15,119 nt of DNA from Chloroflexota bacterium (GCA_027316975.1 DAHVFL010000049.1:1-15119), one strand, 5' to 3'; positions 7,765 through 15,119 are shown, numbered from the stretch's first letter. The notes: generated by a model not told the origin, from the sequence alone. Translations and numbers: made by a program.

Positions 7765-9658
7765 GCGCTTTCACTCCTTCTTTATTGATATGGGTATTCC
7801 ACGCTTGACGAACCTGGGTACCAAATCTTCCCCTTCTACGAGCAATCCTCCATAATTGATCTTTGTATAGTACAAAACCGAAGAGCATCCATGACACAAT
7901 GACTTGCGGAGTCTCCACGAACTGGTTAAGCTGGCGTGGCGGCAGGAAAAAAGAACTTGAAGTGAGGTCTCCAAATGCTGAACCAACCACCAGCCCAAGG
8001 ACACATAGCCCCAACATACAGTTCCTGCGTTTTTGTATTTCCTCATTGGTTTCCATTCCCCAGAACAACACCCACAGGCGCACGACAGAATCACGCATGA
8101 AATCCCACGTTTCCTTCACGTATCTGGGCGCACTCACCAGTCCTTTATCCGTGGGATTTACTCCCCGGAATCTGCTCTTCATGCTCACGATGATGTCCAA
8201 CTTGACCTTCCGGCCCCGGCGTGATACCGGCGCATGCGGGTCAACGGCCAGCCCCAAATCGACGAGTCCAGGGAAACCAGAGTGTTGTTTCCTGGATACG
8301 CGGTAGCGACTGTAGAGCTTATAAGCGGCGATAGCGATGACGACCGTAGATGAAATGTAGAAAATAACGCCGAGCGGCCCGGTTTCTACCAGTACCTGGA
8401 GGTACCCGTCATGCGCCACACCCAGACCCGTCAAGGTAAAGTTGCGCAGGTTTCTTGCCAGCGTCGTGTAATACTGATCGTAGGCCCAGTAATTGCCGGG
8501 GCCAAATCCCAGAACAGGTCGCCTCGTCCATATCCAGAATGCGTCGTGCCAGATCGTGACGCGGTTCAAATCATTTTTTTTAACGCTCTGCAACCTCATC
8601 AGATAAAGATAGAGGAAGGGAAGTAATGGGATAACACAGGCGATACAGAACGTGATTAGCCGGCGCGAATAGGCAATGGTTATGACGATCATGCCAACGG
8701 CCACCTCAACCCACCAGCTATTTTGCAATGAGAGGTAGACTCCTATCAAGCAAAACACCATAATAAAGCCATAGAGGAAGCGCTGGCGAATCCTGTCTGC
8801 ATAGAGAAAGCGCGCATAGGCAAGGATCGAGGTTTGAACCAGCAGTTGCGATAAGGAACGCAAGGTCATCCATAGCACGCTCGGTACGGCAGTGCGGAAT
8901 GTTTCAACGGTGGCCCCCTTACGTCGGAACTCATAGACGATGATGCCCGACCCAAGCACTCCGAGGAACATAACCGCACGCATGAAGTATTCTATCCACT
9001 GTTCTTTCTTGTTGATCACAGTGGTCGTGATCAGAATGATGGTGAGCGGGATAGTATACATCCAGATGCCAAGCAGTTCATCCTGCCAGATAGGATTGCT
9101 GATGATTATGCCAGTATATTTGTGCGCGATCTCACGCGGCACACCGTTGATCCAGGTGAACTGGATCATGAACTCCGAGATTAAGGCCAGCACAATCAAC
9201 CCAACTTGTGGCCATATCGTCCAGATCGAAGGGAAGAAGGGCTTCTCTCTATGAAACGCCACTCGCACGACCAGCAACCAGAACAGCAAGACAATCAAGA
9301 TGATCGAAGGATAGACATCAAGTGTCCCAAACGCAGTGACTTTCGGCAGCCAGGCCGTTGACACGATAGCCGTTAATAGGAAACCCGCTAGAATATTCTT
9401 GAGAGCTACGATAAAGACCGCGACTACCACCAGGCTGCACAATATCGTCCTTACATTTCCAGAGAGGTATTGACCGATGATTGCCGAGGCAATGGCCACC
9501 GCAATGAACAGCAGAATACGAAACCACCAGTAGCCCAGAGTACGCTGCAATAAAATTCGCCTGTGATTTCGTCGCTGCTCGGCGATTTGGCTGGTTATAT
9601 CGGGTGCGCTCACTCCCGAGGGTGGAAACGCACCCTTAAAAGTATCGGTAAGCTGCAT
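7757..9658 (-). CDS. O-antigen ligase/polymerase-like membrane protein (Wzy_C family)
   Basis: This 633-residue protein has many hydrophobic helices from about residue 45 onward and the family hallmark in its second half: RVTIWHDAFWIWTRRPVLGFG (366-386) followed by AHDGYLQVLVETGPLG (415-430), the Wzy_C / O-antigen ligase-type motif. Members polymerise or transfer lipid-linked glycans on the outer face of the membrane. An unusual soluble, basic segment of about 90 residues (about 452-545) interrupts the C-terminal helices, followed by two more hydrophobic stretches (about 547-565 and 585-600). The start has a GGAAAGG Shine-Dalgarno and lies 11 bases after the kinase stop; its end overlaps the next gene by 8 bases. 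Ligase and polymerase activities cannot be told apart from sequence; with a flippase and Wzz-kinase beside it, polymerase is the more likely role. Confidence 0.88.
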   Translation of the reverse strand: MQLTDTFKGAFPPSGVSAPDITSQIAEQRRNHRRILLQRTLGYWWFRILLFIAVAIASAIIGQYLSGNVRTILCSLVVVAVFIVALKNILAGFLLTAIVSTAWLPKVTAFGTLDVYPSIILIVLLFWLLVVRVAFHREKPFFPSIWTIWPQVGLIVLALISEFMIQFTWINGVPREIAHKYTGIIISNPIWQDELLGIWMYTIPLTIILITTTVINKKEQWIEYFMRAVMFLGVLGSGIIVYEFRRKGATVETFRTAVPSVLWMTLRSLSQLLVQTSILAYARFLYADRIRQRFLYGFIMVFCLIGVYLSLQNSWWVEVAVGMIVITIAYSRRLITFCIACVIPLLPFLYLYLMRLQSVKKNDLNRVTIWHDAFWIWTRRPVLGFGPGNYWAYDQYYTTLARNLRNFTLTGLGVAHDGYLQVLVETGPLGVIFYISSTVVIAIAAYKLYSRYRVSRKQHSGFPGLVDLGLAVDPHAPVSRRGRKVKLDIIVSMKSRFRGVNPTDKGLVSAPRYVKETWDFMRDSVVRLWVLFWGMETNEEIQKRRNCMLGLCVLGLVVGSAFGDLTSSSFFLPPRQLNQFVETPQVIVSWMLFGFVLYKDQLWRIARRRGRFGTQVRQAWNTHINKEGVKAHE

Positions 9659-9669
9659 AGAACCTTTCC

Positions 9670-11517
9670 TTACTTCTCTCTACCAGGCTGAAGGGGGGAA
9701 GGAGGACTATCCGTTCTACGTTGGACGGGGCGGGAAGAGGGCAGATTCATCTGTCTGATTGCAGCATCTTGCGGCAACTCATAGATTGGCGGCTCCTTCG
9801 GATAGCTACCACCGGGAGTGAGGGGCACGCCAGACGAAGCCATAGCGGGCGGTGCGACTTTGACGACCGGTAATGCTGCTACAGGATCGAGTCTCTGTCC
9901 TTTACCAGGCCCGTTACCATTCCCATTACTTAGTTGCACAGGAACTGATTCTTCGACAACATCTGACTTTCGTGCAGAGTATGCAGTTGCGTAGTAGTAG
10001 TTGCGGCGCTGGCGCGGCAAGCGGTTGAGGATGACACCTGCAGGTTTATGCGCTAACGAGTGCAAGATATCTTTAGCCCGCAGCAAGATTGAAAGCTCAT
10101 CATGGCGGGCGTCGATGACCAGGACGATACCATTAACCAGGGTCGCCATAAGACTGGCCCCCGCTCCGCTTAACAGGGGCGGTCCATCAATAATGACGAC
10201 ATCGGTCTTTTTGCTCAATTGATCCAGAATGGCTGGCAGCTTCCGCTCCAACAAAAGCGACGAACCATCCGCCGGGGTCCCGCCAGCTAACAACCAGATA
10301 CCCGGTGTATTGCTACGCTGTACAGCAGAATCGGCAGTTTCTCCACCTGTAGACTTGAGCAGGCCATGCAATCCTGGGCCAATGGGACTTATGCCAAATG
10401 CGAGGTGCGTCGCCGGATGATTCAGGTTGCCATCAACCACCACCACAGTGCCGCCACCACTCGCTATCGCCATCGCAAGTCCGACAGCAGTGGTGGTTTT
10501 CCCTTCCGCAGCCCGTGCGCTCGTTACCAGCAGGACAGCGCCCTGGGACGAATCCCGACGGTCAGGTAAAACACCGGTGAGACGCAGGTTGATGCCGATA
10601 TCTGACAGCTGTTGTACCATTTTAGCAGGAGGCCGCAGCGAACCGGATTTGAGATCCTTGTAGTTGAAAATGCCACCGACATACGCTAATCCCAGCTTCT
10701 CTTTCACCTGATCAGCGCCGCGTAGACGTTCATCAAGGAAGACCAGGATCAACATGAGCAAGGAGCCAAGCATCAGACCCACAACGCCGGCCGCAGCCGT
10801 GAGCAGGAAAGTTTTAGAAGAGGTTGCCACTCCTGGAGGAGTAGCAATCCCGACAACAAAAACATCGCTCTGCATTGTCGTCGGCAACTGTAGAAGCTGC
10901 CCTTGCAGCGTCCCGATATTGCGGGTCATGTCAGCCATGTCCGATTGCAAGAGGCCAACTCGCACATCCGCATTGTTATTGATCTGCTGGATTTGCGTCA
11001 CATCCGTCAGTTTCTGCTTCTGATAGATAGCGATTTGCGCTTGCAGCGTTTGAATCTCTGTATTCACTCGTTGCTGGAGTGCGGACTGAACGTAATTCTC
11101 AAATCCTCTCGCAACTGCATTAGCCAGTAAAATTGAATCGCTTTGTTTGGTCGTTGTAGCAGCTATAGCGATTGAGGCCGTTGTCAACGAAGGTGTGGCC
11201 GAGACATCTGAGAGCAGATCATCAACTGTATAGCCAGCCTTATTAATCGCCGCGTTTGCCTGATAGATAGCGGTCATCACCAGGCGAGTTGGAATCTCCG
11301 CAGCATAGTTTGTAGCCCGGGTAAGACTGTCAGAAGAGACTTGCTGCTGGCCTGGTATATAGGTATTAGGGAGATTCACGTCCACCATCATAGTTGAGGT
11401 TGCAATAAACGTAACAGGCAAGGCTTTGCCGAATGCAAAACCGGCTAAAGACCCCAACAACAAGCAGATAGGTATTGCCCAAAAGTATCGTTTAATACTT
11501 GAAAGGTAACGTTTCAA
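9670..11517 (-). CDS. Wzz-type chain-length regulator fused to BY-kinase
   Basis: This is a polysaccharide co-polymerase/tyrosine autokinase fusion of the capsular exopolysaccharide family, controlling chain length and assembly at the membrane. I take the start at the TTG at 11517 (615 residues), because an AAGGAGGG site lies exactly 7 bases before it; an upstream GTG at 11550 would place that site inside the gene. In 615-residue numbering: membrane helix 1 about 13-30, an extracytoplasmic region with a coiled-coil-like stretch about 145-205, helix 2 about 237-261, Walker A 332-343 (ARAAEGKTT), Walker A' 358-368 (VVVVDGNL), Walker B 440-449 (VVIIDGPP), and a tyrosine cluster at 507-513 (YYYATAY). 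After the cluster come about 100 further residues, rich in proline and glycine and probably disordered. Phosphorylation of the cluster is expected from the family, not shown. Confidence 0.9.
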   Translation of the reverse strand: MKRYLSSIKRYFWAIPICLLLGSLAGFAFGKALPVTFIATSTMMVDVNLPNTYIPGQQQVSSDSLTRATNYAAEIPTRLVMTAIYQANAAINKAGYTVDDLLSDVSATPSLTTASIAIAATTTKQSDSILLANAVARGFENYVQSALQQRVNTEIQTLQAQIAIYQKQKLTDVTQIQQINNNADVRVGLLQSDMADMTRNIGTLQGQLLQLPTTMQSDVFVVGIATPPGVATSSKTFLLTAAAGVVGLMLGSLLMLILVFLDERLRGADQVKEKLGLAYVGGIFNYKDLKSGSLRPPAKMVQQLSDIGINLRLTGVLPDRRDSSQGAVLLVTSARAAEGKTTTAVGLAMAIASGGGTVVVVDGNLNHPATHLAFGISPIGPGLHGLLKSTGGETADSAVQRSNTPGIWLLAGGTPADGSSLLLERKLPAILDQLSKKTDVVIIDGPPLLSGAGASLMATLVNGIVLVIDARHDELSILLRAKDILHSLAHKPAGVILNRLPRQRRNYYYATAYSARKSDVVEESVPVQLSNGNGNGPGKGQRLDPVAALPVVKVAPPAMASSGVPLTPGGSYPKEPPIYELPQDAAIRQMNLPSSRPVQRRTDSPPSPLQPGREK

Positions 11518-11524
11518 AGAATTT

Positions 11525-11532
11525 CCCTCCTT
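11525..11532 (-). promoter_or_regulatory. Shine-Dalgarno that sets a TTG start
   Basis: On the minus strand this reads AAGGAGGG, close to a perfect anti-16S match, and ends 7 bases before the TTG at 11517. It is the only good site near the start of the Wzz/BY-kinase gene. It argues for a non-ATG start there and against the GTG at 11550. Confidence 0.8.
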
Positions 11533-11672
11533 CAAATTGACACCCCGCACTTATGTTGAGTATATGAGGTATCAAAAAATTCAACTGGTGGCATTCCATA
11601 TCTATACCCATACTTCTCTCATATAGACCTGAGTATATCATCGTGCTTATCACCACCGCCGGGACATATTGT

Positions 11673-11726
11673 TGCAATGTGGTGATGATTTACCATCTCT
11701 GGTTGATATTTCATCACCATATTGCA
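11673..11726. repeat. 16-base inverted repeat with nested palindrome
   Basis: The arms are 11673-11688 (TGCAATGTGGTGATGA) and 11711-11726 (TCATCACCATATTGCA), complementary at 15 of 16 positions, with a 22-base spacer. The spacer holds a smaller palindrome, ACCA-TCTC-TGGT (11692-11703). A further half-site, ATCACCA, lies at 11649-11655. The repeat starts 8 bases after the lipoprotein stop, so a stem-loop could form at the end of that transcript. No run of T follows in the minus direction, so it is not a standard intrinsic terminator. A processing element or protein-binding site is equally possible. In plus-strand RNA the mismatch would be a G-U pair; in minus-strand RNA it is A-C. Confidence 0.7.
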
Positions 11727-11734
11727 CAGGCTGA

Positions 11735-12961
11735 TCAGGCTGTAATAAACACCTTGATCATAACCACTTGATTTGTAATAGAGTAGTTGCTCTGATTCGT
11801 TGAATAGAACGCCATAACTCCTTCCTGGGACCCCGAACCGCTCAACGTGTAACTGATGGATTTAGTAAAATTCGCGATACCAGTGGTTGCCGGGCCAGGG
11901 ACAGCGCCAGAATCACCAACGATGGTATAGGTGTCATCGTAAAGAACAACACGGCCAAGGACACTACCGGCGACGAGAGCGCTGCCGCTTACTGTGACGG
12001 GACTGGTCAGCGATACACCTGAAGTTGGACTGGCAAGCCGGGTATTTCCATCAAGTGAATTTATTTGCACGACTTCGTAAATGTTGGTTAAGACATTATC
12101 CAGGTGAGCGAGCGTGACAACAAAACCGCCACCTCCCACCCCCAGATTAGTTACCGAAAAGATGTAGGTATTGCTACCATTGCTATAGGTGAGTTGTTTC
12201 GGGGTAACATTCGGCCAGTGAAAAACCTTCGTCGCCAAATTGTATACCACCGAATACACCTGAGCTTTCCAGGTATTGTACCCTTGAGTTACAAGTGCCT
12301 GATCCTGTTCAGCCTGGTAATGAGTCACATCTGGATACATGCCCGGGAAGAGAATCTGCCCAAAGGTTGAACCATTCCACCTGTACTCACGGTAGACATT
12401 CTGAACACCCTTGAATAGACTTTTCGGACCGGCCTCAGCTGTCATGATGGTGTTTGTTGAGCTGACCGTTGCATCACCATTAAGTAACCCGGTCAGCGCG
12501 AAACGGCGATAGGGGGTACCGTACAGGTTATCGAACACGTAGGCATCCAATTTGGCATCAGAAGAGTAGTAACGTACATCCACCAACGCAGCCAGAACTC
12601 CCCCTTCTACAGCGCCACACATCACCTTTTGTACCTTATTGATGCCGGCCTTTGTCCCAACTAAACTGTCCCAGTTGATCGAAAGAGAGGGGCAGTTTAG
12701 CACCTGCAAATTGATCGGCGTCGGACTGGGTGTTGGAGTACGGACAGGTACCGAAGGGCTACTGGATAAAGTAGGTGTATTTAACGGGACCAGTGTCCCT
12801 GTGCCGTGTGCCGGAGGCGCAAAAAGACTGCAGGCGCTTAAATATATCGATAAGCTCAAAAGGAGTATTGGCACTCCCTTCAATGATAAAGGAGGGCGCT
12901 TTCGCGTCAAGTGATATTTATCGTTCCATAGTCTGCAAATAATTGCAGATCGGGTATTCAT
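11735..12961 (-). CDS. Surface lipoprotein with C-terminal Gmad2-like domain
   Basis: This 408-residue protein begins with a basic n-region, a hydrophobic stretch (about 30-41) and a lipobox ending in LSAC, so Cys44 is the predicted lipidated residue. A Ser/Thr/Pro-rich linker (about 55-85, TPTPSPTP) follows, typical of a tether that lifts a domain off the membrane. The central part (about 87-300) is an unrecognised domain with two cysteines (90 and 115) that could pair. Residues about 309-405 fit the Gmad2 immunoglobulin-like domain first noted in spore-germination proteins: SPTSGVSLTSPVTVSGSA at its start, a repeated beta-strand pattern, and a closing VVMIKVFI. GGAGGT lies 8 bases before the ATG. 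A role in anchoring or assembling the polymer is an inference from its place at the head of the cluster. Confidence 0.8.
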   Translation of the reverse strand: MNTRSAIICRLWNDKYHLTRKRPPLSLKGVPILLLSLSIYLSACSLFAPPAHGTGTLVPLNTPTLSSSPSVPVRTPTPSPTPINLQVLNCPSLSINWDSLVGTKAGINKVQKVMCGAVEGGVLAALVDVRYYSSDAKLDAYVFDNLYGTPYRRFALTGLLNGDATVSSTNTIMTAEAGPKSLFKGVQNVYREYRWNGSTFGQILFPGMYPDVTHYQAEQDQALVTQGYNTWKAQVYSVVYNLATKVFHWPNVTPKQLTYSNGSNTYIFSVTNLGVGGGGFVVTLAHLDNVLTNIYEVVQINSLDGNTRLASPTSGVSLTSPVTVSGSALVAGSVLGRVVLYDDTYTIVGDSGAVPGPATTGIANFTKSISYTLSGSGSQEGVMAFYSTNQSNYSITNQVVMIKVFITA

Positions 12962-13090
12962 AGTCGGTACCTCCGTATTGCGTATATGTTGATCATTACC
13001 TGTTTACTGACGAGCAGAAGCAGGAAGATTACGTCTGCAGATGAGCCGCCTTCTCGCTCTTCATTATCTACCAGTATTTCTACCGATACC

Positions 13091-13119
13091 TGTAGAGATG
13101 TATTGACCTATTCTCTACA
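13091..13119. repeat. Short perfect inverted repeat in the divergent region
   Basis: TGTAGAGA (13091-13098) and TCTCTACA (13112-13119) are perfect reverse complements separated by 13 bases. The half-sites are about two helical turns apart centre to centre, which suits a dimeric DNA-binding protein. It is too short to exclude chance. Confidence 0.4.
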
Positions 13120-13389
13120 TAAGAAAAACGTCATGATCTACATGGCGTAACACTGGTAATCACCGATAGGACTTCCTCCTTATCACTAGACGGCTCCTGG
13201 GATGTGCAGTAACATCTCCAGTTATCTGCCAACTTCGCCTCCGGGTTATCATTTCTTTACTCCAAGTTCATTATAACAACCACTTCATTACCGCTCCTTT
13301 ATTCAATTATGCGCATGTATCGGCTATGCTATACGCGCTATGCTGGATATGAGCAGTCTGGTGAGCGCCATGAGCAACCAGGGGCAAAG

Positions 13390-13394
13390 AAGGA
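13390..13394 (+). promoter_or_regulatory. Ribosome binding site deciding the first sulfotransferase start
   Basis: AAGGA here stands 7 bases before the ATG at 13402. The in-frame ATG at 13309 has no such site. The shorter protein also begins at the same place, relative to the PAPS loop, as the neighbouring sulfotransferase. Confidence 0.7.
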
Positions 13395-13401
13395 ATGGGC
13401 G

Positions 13402-14286
13402 ATGCTAGATACAATTAAACCGGTGTACTGGAACGTACGATTCTCGTATAGATTACTCACCAATCGTATCCGAGCGCTGCCAGATTTCATCATTCTTGGA
13501 ACACAGCGAGGTGGCACCACATCTCTCTATCACTACCTGACAGAGTACGCAGGTGTTTTTTCTGCCATGCACAAAGAGGTACATTTCTTCGATGATCATT
13601 TTTCTTCGGGCCTACGCTGGTATCGCGCGCAATTTCCAACATCTCTACAAAAATACTATGCCGAATATATCCGAAAACAACGGTTTGTTACCGGAGAATC
13701 CAGCCCCTACTATCTTTTTCACCCGCATGTACCGAAAAGGGTGCTGGACTCACTTCCACAGGTCAGGCTGATCGTCCTGCTCAGAAATCCTGTCGACCGG
13801 GCCTATTCGCATCACTGGCTGTCAGTGCATGAAGGACATGAAACGCTTCCTTTTGAGAAGGCTTTGAAATACGAAGAGCAGAGACTTGCCGGAGAACAGG
13901 AGAAAATGCTGGGAAATGAAGGGTACGAGGGTTATAATCATCGACATTACACGTATCTCTCACGCGGCATCTACGTTGACCAGCTCCAACGTTGGATGCG
14001 GACTTTCCCGAAAGAACAGTTTTTGATAGTGAAAAGCGAAGACCTGTATAGCCATCCGGCAGCAATTACCAGGCAATGCCTGGAGTTTCTGGGAATGCCA
14101 GCTACAGGTCTTGATACAACGAGAGAATTTAAACAATACAGGGAACCGACCCCTGGAGGGCATAAAAATCAAGAGAAACCACCCCGTATGGATGCAGGCC
14201 TACGTAAGACCTTAGTTGAGTACTTCAAACCACACAATGCTCGCCTGTACGAGTACCTGGGGCGCGATTTCGACTGGGACAGATAA
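13402..14286 (+). CDS. PAPS-dependent sulfotransferase, first of a tandem pair
   Basis: This protein of 294 residues fits the Sulfotransfer_1 family of the heparan N-deacetylase/sulfotransferase-like type, which moves sulfate from PAPS to a hydroxyl or amino group, often on a sugar. The 5'-phosphosulfate loop is GTQRGGTTS at 33-41, with the usual KEVHFFD segment at 58-64. The 3'-phosphate site is LLRNPVDRAYS at 126-136, with the expected Arg128 and Ser136. There is no signal peptide or membrane segment, so it is predicted cytoplasmic, where PAPS is made. The length is normal for the family. I chose the ATG at 13402 for its ribosome binding site and for agreement with the paralogue; starting at 13309 would add 31 residues. 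It leads the plus-strand operon, divergent from the polysaccharide export genes. The acceptor is unknown. Confidence 0.88.
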   Translation: MLDTIKPVYWNVRFSYRLLTNRIRALPDFIILGTQRGGTTSLYHYLTEYAGVFSAMHKEVHFFDDHFSSGLRWYRAQFPTSLQKYYAEYIRKQRFVTGESSPYYLFHPHVPKRVLDSLPQVRLIVLLRNPVDRAYSHHWLSVHEGHETLPFEKALKYEEQRLAGEQEKMLGNEGYEGYNHRHYTYLSRGIYVDQLQRWMRTFPKEQFLIVKSEDLYSHPAAITRQCLEFLGMPATGLDTTREFKQYREPTPGGHKNQEKPPRMDAGLRKTLVEYFKPHNARLYEYLGRDFDWDR

Positions 14287-14297
14287 GCGACACAATC

Positions 14298-14303
14298 AGG
14301 AGG
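14298..14303 (+). promoter_or_regulatory. Ribosome binding site of the second sulfotransferase
   Basis: AGGAGG lies 6 bases before the ATG at 14310, inside the 23-base gap after the first sulfotransferase stop. It supports that start and cotranscription of the pair. Confidence 0.75.
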
Positions 14304-14309
14304 CACGCT

Positions 14310-15119
14310 ATGACAACCATTGATTCGACCGTATTTAAGAAAGCGTACCGCGCATCTACCAACTGGATGCGACTCATGCCGGACTTCATGATCATCGGTA
14401 CGCAAAAAGGCGGAACTACTTCACTCTACAACTACCTTGTAGAGCATCCGAGTATCGCTCCCATCTATGTCAAAGAGCCGCATTTCTTCGACATTTATTT
14501 TCACAAAGGCTCTATCTGGTACCGGTCGCATTTCCCCACATCCATAAAAAAGTATTATAAGGAGCATGTTCAGAAGCTGGATTTCGTTACTGGCGAAGCC
14601 AGTCCCTATTACATGTTTCACCCGCTTGCTGCTGAACGGGTCGCGAAAACCCTGCCGCATGTAAAACTCATTCTGGTATTAAGAAACCCTGTGGACAGGG
14701 CCTATTCTCAATACCAGCACCAGCTCCGGCAACCAGGCGTTGAGCCGCTCTCGTTTGAAGAGGCGATTGATCGTGAAGAGGAGCGGCTGGCGGGCGAAGA
14801 AAAGAAGCTCATTGAAAATCCAACCTGTGCCAGCTTCAATCACCGCCATTACAGCTACCTTGCCAGGGGACGGTATGTAGAACAAATCCCTGCCTGGCTG
14901 AAGCTCTTCCCCAAAGAGCAATTTCTCATCCTGAAAAGCGAGGAGTTATTTAGCGACTCGACGGAAGTACTCAAACAAACCTGCGAGTTCCTGGGCGTGC
15001 CACCCGCGAGGTTGAAAGAGCAAAAGGACGAGTACAGGCAGTTCAACAAAGCCTCCTATTCAAAGATGCTCCCAGAGACGCGCGCCCGCCTGCTAGAGTA
15101 CTTCCAACCGTATAACGCA
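14310..15119 (+). CDS. PAPS-dependent sulfotransferase, second of the pair (C-terminus beyond window edge)
   Basis: From the ATG the frame is open to the last base, giving 270 visible residues; comparison with the first copy suggests only a short C-terminal piece is missing. It is a close paralogue of the upstream gene. The 5'-phosphosulfate loop is GTQKGGTTS at 30-38, the KEPHFFD segment is at 55-61, and the 3'-phosphate site is VLRNPVDRAYS at 123-133. It has no export signal. Both copies share the core and a conserved NHRHYSYLARG-type segment, but differ in the loops that usually bind the acceptor, for example at 134-150, so they may sulfate different positions or substrates. That last point is an inference. 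Confidence 0.88.
   Translation, partial: MTTIDSTVFKKAYRASTNWMRLMPDFMIIGTQKGGTTSLYNYLVEHPSIAPIYVKEPHFFDIYFHKGSIWYRSHFPTSIKKYYKEHVQKLDFVTGEASPYYMFHPLAAERVAKTLPHVKLILVLRNPVDRAYSQYQHQLRQPGVEPLSFEEAIDREEERLAGEEKKLIENPTCASFNHRHYSYLARGRYVEQIPAWLKLFPKEQFLILKSEELFSDSTEVLKQTCEFLGVPPARLKEQKDEYRQFNKASYSKMLPETRARLLEYFQPYNA

Larger units (their letters stand above)
11518..11734. other. Intergenic region upstream of the kinase gene
   Basis: This 217-base gap separates the lipoprotein stop from the kinase start. It contains a large inverted repeat (11673-11726) just after the lipoprotein stop, and an AT-rich stretch nearer the kinase. The 9-base word TGAGTATAT occurs twice on the plus strand (11557-11565 and 11630-11638); on the minus strand each copy includes TATACT, a fair -10 hexamer. 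For the copy nearer the gene, no good -35 stands at 17 bases (CAGTTG), while TTGAAT sits at only 14. A promoter for the operon from the kinase downward is plausible but not demonstrated. Confidence 0.45.
12962..13401. promoter_or_regulatory. Divergent intergenic region between lipoprotein and sulfotransferase genes
   Basis: These 440 bases lie between genes transcribed away from each other and should hold promoters for both. I see no convincing coding region and no strong consensus promoter. Toward the lipoprotein the best -10-like words on the minus strand are GATAAT (inside 13060-13075) and TATACG (near 12982-12987), without good -35 partners. Toward the sulfotransferase, the word GCTATGCT occurs twice, 14 bases apart (13323-13330 and 13337-13344), with TATGCT/TATACG as weak -10 candidates. 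A perfect 8-base inverted repeat is at 13091-13119. Confidence 0.5.

Noticed and set aside
11518..11550. GTG start at 11550 for the Wzz/BY-kinase
   Set aside because: It would place the near-perfect AAGGAGGG site inside the coding region; that site is ideally spaced for the TTG at 11517.
13309..13401. Longer start (ATG at 13309) for the first sulfotransferase
   Set aside because: It has no ribosome binding site, and the extra 31 residues have no counterpart in the neighbouring paralogue, whereas the ATG at 13402 has AAGGA 7 bases upstream.
1..15119. Transposons, CRISPR arrays, tRNA or rRNA genes
   Set aside because: I saw no transposase-like protein, no regularly spaced repeat array and no tRNA- or rRNA-like segment; gene spacing leaves little room for them.

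Overview
This window looks like part of an extracellular polysaccharide locus from a Gram-positive-like or otherwise non-proteobacterial organism. Base composition is roughly half G+C by eye, Shine-Dalgarno sites are strong, and a Wzz-type chain-length domain is fused to a tyrosine-kinase domain. A lipoprotein carries a Gmad2-like domain, and no outer-membrane export gene is visible. A spore-forming Chloroflexota lineage such as Ktedonobacteria would fit, but this is an inference from gene content and style, not a proven assignment.

Layout. Positions 1-12961 hold eight genes, all on the minus strand, so transcription runs from high to low coordinates. In that order they are: a surface lipoprotein (12961-11735); a Wzz/BY-kinase fusion (11517-9670); an O-antigen ligase/polymerase-like membrane protein (9658-7757); a degenerate alkaline-phosphatase-superfamily protein that has lost most metal ligands (7764-6541); a Wzx-like flippase with a long proline-rich N-terminal extension (6480-4495); and three tandem paralogous alkaline-phosphatase-superfamily phosphodiesterases (4482-2884, 2860-1298 and 1244 to beyond the left edge). 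Most spacings are short or overlapping, which suggests one operon from the kinase downward. A 217-base gap with a large inverted repeat separates the lipoprotein gene from the kinase gene.

A 440-base divergent region (12962-13401) leads on the plus strand to two tandem PAPS-dependent sulfotransferases (13402-14286, and 14310 to beyond the right edge).

How the genes may work together. Flippase, polymerase/ligase and chain-length kinase make up the usual export and polymerisation core of a Wzx/Wzy-type pathway. The sulfotransferases suggest that the glycan or a lipid carrier is sulfated. The unusual part is the set of four alkaline-phosphatase-fold proteins, three apparently catalytic and one apparently dead. 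None has a signal peptide, so they are predicted to act on the cytoplasmic side, next to the flippase and sulfotransferases. No glycosyltransferase lies in the window, so the locus must continue outside it or use glycosyltransferases encoded elsewhere.
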